Source: Hymenopellis radicata
Taxonomy: Eukaryota; Basidiomycota; Agaricomycetes; Agaricales; Physalacriaceae
DNA length: 64,000 bases
Assembly: GCA_015501595.1 (NCBI GenBank)
Contig: JADNRX010000001.1
Location: 558,001-622,000 of the forward strand
Direction: 5' to 3'
Part shown: piece by piece, positions 58,001 to 64,000 of the stretch
Position numbering within the stretch: the stretch's first letter is position 1
Layout of the letters: each line of letters starts with the position of its first letter
Translations under genes and position numbers: made by a program
The notes under the pieces: model-generated
Told to the model about the DNA's origin: nothing
What the model saw: only the letters and a program-made list of their open reading frames with translations
Databases searched by the model: none

Positions 58001-58179
58001 TCGCACCCGACCGGCAAGATGCTCTGTCGCATGGTCATGCCAGAAGTGCCGAAGATGATGACGAGGATGAGGATGAGGATACGAGGCAGCAACGAATGGA
58101 GCGTGAGTTGGACAGGAGACAGGTCTCCACCATTGTCACTGTTCCCAAACGAAAGTTATGGATTACGAACCCATCTTGA
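55007..58179 (+). CDS. Kelch-repeat membrane protein
   Basis: Start MAPGLFLFFLFCCRSLVLTY (55007) is a signal peptide. The extracellular or luminal half is a Kelch beta-propeller: SLLIVFGGESQAGVAQSTTY, LNLDSLTWSIPRPP, HGFVVIGGKGSSGQALSDVW, LYLVGGTDGSQVFSLSDVWR, LPSRTGAGGTVLHQQVIAVG, AILDTNTLTWSRV and IIVFGGQDDNGDYLSEVW, each with the GG pair. Then come a Ser/Thr-rich stretch and several membrane helices: FAPLSLAALLPGLILFRLF, WIYLSGLIVLISYGMGVAAL, GLAFFIGLYAVVPTLLLLLT, and, after a cytosolic Ser-rich loop and an intron near 57545, FIRFLLHFFFLGLCIVCLVA and WVVLAYIFIIYLAWIG. The tail is acidic (EDDDEDEDEDTRQQRMEREL), stop 58177-58179. Role unknown; fungal homologues occur with the same propeller-plus-helices plan. 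Confidence 0.82.
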
Positions 58180-58406
58180 GCACACGCAATTGTTGTCTGA
58201 CACTTTATATATCAGTACCATACTTAATACCTTTCGATACCGCTAACTGCTGTTCCGTATAGATGCAAGCGTGAACCAGCATCGTTGTATTATTACGATG
58301 GACTCGTTGTACTTATGGAATGTCCAATTATCCGCCATCTGTAATATGCCCTAAATTATAGCGTATTACCAGTCCAGAACTAATAGCAACCTAGAGAAAA
58401 AAAAGA

Positions 58407-61297
58407 CTATTCGCCGTCAACGACGACATCGCGTCTCCAGCGATCCACTCTTCCAAATTTAGCAGGGTCCTGCAGAGGTGGAGGTGAAGGGATTTGTATG
58501 GGAGGACCAGGTGCCATCATGGGTATTGGGGCCACAATGGGAGGTGCGAAGAACGTCGAACCCATCATTGAAGGGTTCATAAACATACTGCTCTGCATTT
58601 GAGCCTGCATCATCATCTGTTGCTGCTGCTGCTGAGCCATCATGAGATATTGCGATTTGCGCTGTTGGTCAGGATGTAAACCCAGTGGAAGTTCATCGTC
58701 ATCACCATCGCCGATGAAGCTGGGCGCATGGATTGACGGTACCACATGCGACGCACGGAGGCCAAGAGGTTGATCGTCGTCTTCGTCGTCGTCGGCAGCA
58801 GATGGCTTATCGAAATCGAGTTTGGGAAGAAGAGAAGTAGACTGCGACTTTCGTATGAGAACAGACAGCGGCTTGTCCTCCTCTGAGTCTGAATCCTGCG
58901 CGGCCCTCGGTTGCAAACCTGGTACGCGCAGGGTGGCACGCTGCATAGCGGTTGAGAGAGGAATATCATCCTCGCTGTCATCGTCAGCAGGAGCGGGTGC
59001 GGGTGCGGGGCGCGACTGAACGCCCTTGGGGTATCTCAACCCAACTCCAGTAGTTCTTCGAGGACCGTCCTCATCGGACGATTCGGAATGCCAGTCTGTT
59101 GTTTGCTTCTTGGCTGAAGTTGCCCGTGGCGCTTCATCGTCGCTCTCTTCACTATCTGACGCGTCTTTATCGAGAATGGGTGGCGGCCCGCGAATTATGG
59201 GAGATGGCATGGGAAGCATAGGGGGCGGAGATGCTGAGGCAACTGGCGATGCTAGCTGTGAGGTTGACCTATGAAGCTCGCTCATGGGGCTGGGTGGTTG
59301 CGATTCTCCACCCTTGGTCTTTTTGCCCTTCTTCTTCCGCTTCGATGAAGGCGCGAGACCTGCCTCGCGTCGTTCAATTTCTTCCTGTTCCAGCCTATGT
59401 TGTGCTTCCTGCGCTTCGATCTCCTTCAGTTTCGCCATTTCTCGCTCCCATAGTGTATCCGGACCGAAAACAGAGCGTGGATTGGCGGCTCGACCGGGCG
59501 GCTGCAAGTTTCTAGTCATCCTCTGATCACCCTCGAAGTCGAGGAGAGGCTTCGCTCCGGCAGAATCTGGGCGAGAAGGATACGAGCTCATTCTTTGTGT
59601 CCCGGGTCGAGTCGGTAACGAGGCAGGATCAATGAGCGTGCTAGAGCGATTCAACTGGGCGCGCGCCATCATAGACGGTCGATCGTCACCTCGGAACTGT
59701 CTGCAGATGATTGAGTAAATCAATATGCAAACGCGACTCGAGTGCCTACCGTTGTTTACTTCTCATGTGTGCCTTTCGTGCCTCTAAATCATCAATGAGA
59801 CTTTTCCCGAATAACTTTCCGGGAGGACGACCAGGCTGGCCATAATCATCAGTGACTAGATCTACTGGAATATCTTCAGGAATGGTGGGATCCAAGTCCA
59901 CCTGTTGCCCTTCTTCAGTAGCTCGTGGAAGATCTGCTCCGTCCGAATATGCAGCTTCACGTCCATCCACCTTCAAGGTATTCCGGAAAGTCATTTGCGA
60001 TAAAGTGAGATTCATGCGTGGATTCGGAGTAAATGAGTTGGAGGCAATTGGCACGGCATTCAAGTCGCCAAATGTCGAGCCTCGTCTATTAGACCTGGCA
60101 CCAGGCGGTAGTGGAGGTCCATCGGCAGAGAATTGGAAGCCTTCGCGGTTGTGGTCAAGTGCAGGCGGCGGCGCCGAAGAATTAAGATGTTGCAGTGGAC
60201 TAGGCATGACAAGCACTTTGGGTCGCAAGAGGTCCATGGTGGATAGCGGTCGCGATGATTGAACGCCACGACCGGTGACGACAGACTGGCCGTCGTTGTC
60301 AAGAAGCATACGAGAGCCCATGGATGCATTAGAAACGGTGCGCGCATGAGCAGCTGCTTTCGGATCGAACCGAGAAGCTCGAGTCGGTGGTTCGAGAGCA
60401 AAAGGATTTTCCTCAGCGAGGAGGAAACGAGAAGTCATAGTGCCGTTGGAGTTAGACCGTGGTCTGCCTGGTCCGTCGGCAAGCATGTCGGGGGTGCCAG
60501 AAGAATGGCTGCGTGGACGACCAGCATCATCGAGTGGTGGCGATGGGGAGCGCACAGATCGCGATGGGAAGGGAATATTCTGGACAACAGGTGGGCCAGC
60601 GGGGGCCTGAAGGGCAGTGTCAGCTGCATAGGACGCTGCTCTCCGCCGCTGGAATGGGACGTCGTTGGAGCCAGCGACATCCAGCGGGGAGGCAATAGAC
60701 TTGCGACGGTTGTCGTCCTGTTCGGGGAAAAGATGATCATAGTTGCCAGCGCTCATCGACCGGGTTGCCCTCGTACGCATGACGGAGCCGGGCGGTGCAT
60801 TGGCATGAGTCGGGAAATGGGTAGCCACTGAGGACAACGGCTGGGGACTAGCCTTGCCCTTGCCCTTGGACTCTTTGTCTTTGGAGATAAACGCATCCAA
60901 GCCCCAGGATGTCAAATCTACCTCCAGCTGCTCTTCACCGCCTTCCTCTTCTTCCAGGTAGTCGTCTTCGCCAAACGGATTCCGCAACGCAAACGTCGAG
61001 CCGCGAGACCGCCTGCCATCCATGACAGACTCCCGCCCGCCCATACTTGCCGTTTCGCTCGGAAGCGCTACCCCGACATAATTGCTGCTGCGTCGGGGCG
61101 CTGCTGGTGCCCGCACATTGCGCCGCAGATGGGCAAACAGTGCGCTCTCATGCGCTGAGCGGTACGGAGCATCGGGATTTTCGGGGTCATTATCGTATTC
61201 TTCAACGCGTTTCAGTAGATCTGGCGCTGCGTACTGCGAGCCGATACTCACCTAAGAGTGCCGCAGCCAACTGCAAACGAGAAAAAGGCGCAGACAT
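58407..61297 (-). CDS. Long disordered unknown protein (about 930 residues)
   Basis: I do not recognise a domain. Two long exons join at about 59723-59746 (KAHMRSKQR to QFRGDDRPSMMARAQ). The N-terminal start is uncertain: the frame SQYAAPDLLKRVEEYDNDPE is open upstream only to 61251 without an ATG, while an ATG at 61297 (MSAPFSRLQLAAALL) would need a short intron near 61250. Features: Ser/Arg-rich disorder, an acidic patch (DDYLEEEEGGEEQLEVD), a coiled-coil-like stretch (WEREMAKLKEIEAQEAQHRL), a Lys-rich basic signal (SKRKKKGKKTKG), repeated acidic/Pro-Leu motifs (DDEDDDQPLGLR, DDDELPLGL), and a Gln/Met-rich part (MMAQQQQQQMMMQAQM). Likely a cytoskeletal, trafficking or signalling scaffold; that is only an inference. 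Confidence 0.75.
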
Positions 61298-61467
61298 TGA
61301 GGGTTAGCAGTTAATTGGCATGCGCGATGGTGGAGTCTGGGTGAGACTGTATTTCCACGTGCATAGCCGGCTAGGGCGGCATCTGAGTCTGACGCCGACG
61401 ATTGCTACTAGTACTAGGCCGCATTCCATTCTCATTTATGATTTAATGAAGTAAACACTCTAAACTC

Positions 61468-64000
61468 TACAGTTCATCGTGTTCGTGTACAACTACGTTG
61501 CCAAATTCATCAATCTCCTCCATTTCAATTTGGACCTATATTTGCATCGTCAAATATGGGCATGACCGTCGACAAAGGTACACTTACATCCTCTTTCATG
61601 TGATCTGGAAGATGTATGCCAGCTTTTCCGCCAAACATGTCGTCTCCGAACAGCTCCTCTGGGTCAGGAAGCTCGGGGTCAACAGGCGGCGCAGGCTTCA
61701 CGTTGGTGTCTGTCGGTGCAGTTTCTGAAACTCCCAGAGACCTCCTCAACACCCTATCAACACGAGAGAAGAAGCTAGGAAACCAGCAGGTTAGATCGTA
61801 CTCCAGAGAAAATAATAGCCACCTACTCGTTGGTATCAGGAACATCAAATCCTGAACGGATAAGTGCGCCGTCGATTAGAATAGAGATCACTTCCTTCAG
61901 CTCTCCTTCCGCCTCAAGATCTCTGTCTCCTTCCTCCTCCACGAAAGAAATGGCTTCAACCCGCTTCAACAGTCCCTCGATCAAAGGCGAACGTGGGTTT
62001 ATCTCCAAAAACTTGGCCTTCATAGCAATTTCATGCATAAAGTCGTCGTTCTTGTTAGCCTTGTTCGCAGCGCCTGTGGACGAAACCATGAACATGAATC
62101 GAGCCCAGCAACAAAACTACGTACTCATCATCCTCTGGATGTTAGCCGTGTAACCGTGGCTGTCTGCAACCACAGCGCAAGGACTGGCGACCAGCCTGTT
62201 CGAGATGACAACTGCGATTGTTATGAGCGTGATCAAAGATAATCAGAAGAAGAACATTACCATCGCGCACAACATCACCAGCTTCCTTCTTCAGATAGTC
62301 TAACAAGGGCTGGAACTTTTCCGTCATCTCCTTCTGAAGAGCCTTCTCTTCCTCTGCGTCCAAGTCTAGGCGGCGTTAACGGGCGAGAATACCCCAAAGA
62401 AACCTAACCAACACACCTTCATCCCCGAATTTAAGGCCAGCTTTCGCGACGTCTTGGAAGGGAAGCGTCCTATCATAGCATATCAGCAACTATGCTCGTT
62501 CTCATACTGAACTTTGTCATACTTGTACACTCGCACGTTCTGCACCAAAATTTCGTCCAAGGGTTCGTTCAGGAGAAGGACTTCGTATCCGCGAGCATCC
62601 AGTTTCTCGACAAAGACACTCTTCGCCAGGTCCTTGGTCCCTTTGCCCATCTCAGACAGATAGAAAATCTAAAACTCGTTAGAGATGTATCCTACGGCCA
62701 AGCGATACAAAGAATACCTGTTTCTGTCCTTTCTTCTTGTTCTCAAGGTACTGCGAAACACAGTTGAGTGACCACTATCTGTAGGACTTTAGATGGGGTT
62801 ACCTGGTCAAGAGAAGTCTTGTCGCGCTGGTTCGTCGCAAAACGGGTGAGAGGAAGTAGTTTATCTCTGTTTTTGAGATCTTCGACCGCAGCCAGCTTAT
62901 GGACAGCTCCATAGTTCCTCTGAACCTCGATCCATTTCCCGGGTTCGTCGTCCGCAATACGGGTGAAGAGCTGGATGAGCCGCTTCACAATTATTTGCTT
63001 CAGCTGGCGCAGGAATACATTAGACTGGAGTGTCTCGCGGGAGACGTTGAGAGGCAGGTCATCGGCTGTACATACTTTCAGCCCCCATACAATAGAGATA
63101 TAAGTTAGGGACTGACCATCAACAACGACTTTCACCCAGCCAGCCCACTTGGGCAGAGCGTCTTCGCCAAGGTCGTTGGTGATAAAGACACGCTTGACCA
63201 TGAGCCTAACGTCTTTTGATTGGTATTCCAAAGGTTGTTGCCAGTACGCAGGATCCATTTCTGCAGGCAAGAATATGATTGCCTTGAACGAAACACCAGA
63301 TCCTGAATCTCCAGAGAAGTGGTGCCAGGCCAAAGGAGCCCGGTGATCCTTGAAAGTGGCCTTGTAGAATTCTTGGTACTCCTCTGCGAAAGAAAGAAAT
63401 ATAGGTCGAGACTCTTCTGCTTGACGTATGGGACTTACCGTCGCTGATGGTTTTGGGATCACTGAGGCGACGTCAGTAGAACGTTAAGCAGGGACGAAGG
63501 GACGCACCGTGTCCACAAGGGTGGCTGCGAGTTCAGTTGTTTCCATTCATCTACGACGACGTCCTTCATTTTTGGCGGCTCAGGGACAGGTTCCTCCTTC
63601 TCCTCAATGACGTCTTCGACAATGCCCTCATCCTCGTCAAAGGGTTCAGCCTCAGGTTTCTCTTCCTCAGAGGCCGAGGTGTCTTCTGCAGGAGTCTCAA
63701 CGGGTTCCTCAGTCGGCTCCACCTCTTCGGGTACTTGCTCAGTGCGTTGAGTGAACAGGTATATCGGGAAGGACGAAGAGAATGAAGAGTGCTTGTTGCT
63801 GCGAAAGAAATGAGATCTGAAAGTCTGTACAATGCGATGCCACCTACACAAGACGCGTTAATTCGGTGGTTTCCAGGTATTCGAAGGCGTCATCCTTGAG
63901 ATAAAGAGTGATCTCTGTGCCACGTCCCAGAGTATTGCCTCGAGGATCCGGAAATACATCAAATGCACTTTCGTCGGCGGAAGAAGCGAAGACGTGTTGA
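61468..64000 (-). CDS. Endoplasmic reticulum Hsp90 (GRP94-like), 3' part
   Basis: ER-resident Hsp90 folds secreted and membrane proteins. The 5' part, with the signal peptide and most of the ATP site, lies beyond the window. Present on the minus strand: GNTLGRGTEITLYLKDDAFE (near 63920), the middle-domain start FPIYLFTQRTE, a long acidic linker (EEVEPTEEPVETPAEDTSAS), KDVVVDEWKQLNSQPPLW, YQEFYKATFKDHRAPLAWHH, FKAIIFLPAEMDPAYW, VRLMVKRVFITNDLGEDALP, DDLPLNVSRETLQSN, QRDKTSLDQ with YLENKKKGQKQIFYLS, and a C-terminus FGDDMFGGKAG to MEEIDEFGNVVVHEHDEL. The final HDEL is the ER-retention signal; stop 61468. Many short introns. No lesion seen. Confidence 0.93.

Overview
The window looks like a piece of a filamentous basidiomycete genome, most likely a wood- or litter-decaying member of the Agaricomycetes. 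The genes are dense and lie on both strands. They are broken by many short introns (about 45-65 nt, mostly GT-AG, with CTRAY-like branch sites). The gene set is fungal: a multicopper laccase, a fungal K+ transporter (KCH), the DASH subunit Dad4, a siderophore-iron transporter, and a tyrosine-recombinase transposon with its neighbouring PIN/XPG nuclease. I cannot name a species. Exon joins were worked out by hand from conserved motifs and splice signals.

Left part (1-16 kb): a Ser/Pro-rich unknown, a complete secreted laccase, a WIPI/Atg18-type PROPPIN, copy A of an unrecognised 'MGQRHQAF' family, a Cys-motif unknown, the calcium sensor NCS-1, and GlcNAc-6-P deacetylase. A damaged zinc-finger gene follows at 16-17 kb. 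At 17.2-22.1 kb two genes run head to tail on the minus strand: a Crypton-like tyrosine recombinase and an XPG/GEN1-like nuclease. The nuclease ends in a tandem array of SUMO-interacting-motif-like repeats. About 2.7 kb without a recognisable gene follows.

Middle part (24.7-45.3 kb): EMC3 and VTI1 (divergent), a siderophore transporter, copies B and C of the MGQRHQAF family as a roughly 2-kb duplication, a GAPDH pseudogene and a COX5-type gene lying between B and C, DRG1/Rbg1 and KCH (divergent), DAD4, ATE1 arginyltransferase and a peroxisomal-type carrier. Right part (45.4-64 kb): a UBA-UBC E2 enzyme, a GILT-like secreted protein, MIX23, a C2H2 zinc-finger protein, a short unknown, a Kelch-repeat membrane protein, a very long disordered unknown, and the 3' part of the ER Hsp90 (HDEL end).

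Most of the window is housekeeping. The parts worth a second look are the nuclease/recombinase pair at 17-22 kb, the MGQRHQAF family (including an intron that appears to have arisen by tandem duplication of coding sequence), a 79-bp exact dispersed repeat, and a recurring pattern of one-base losses inside conserved genes, which may be sequencing error.
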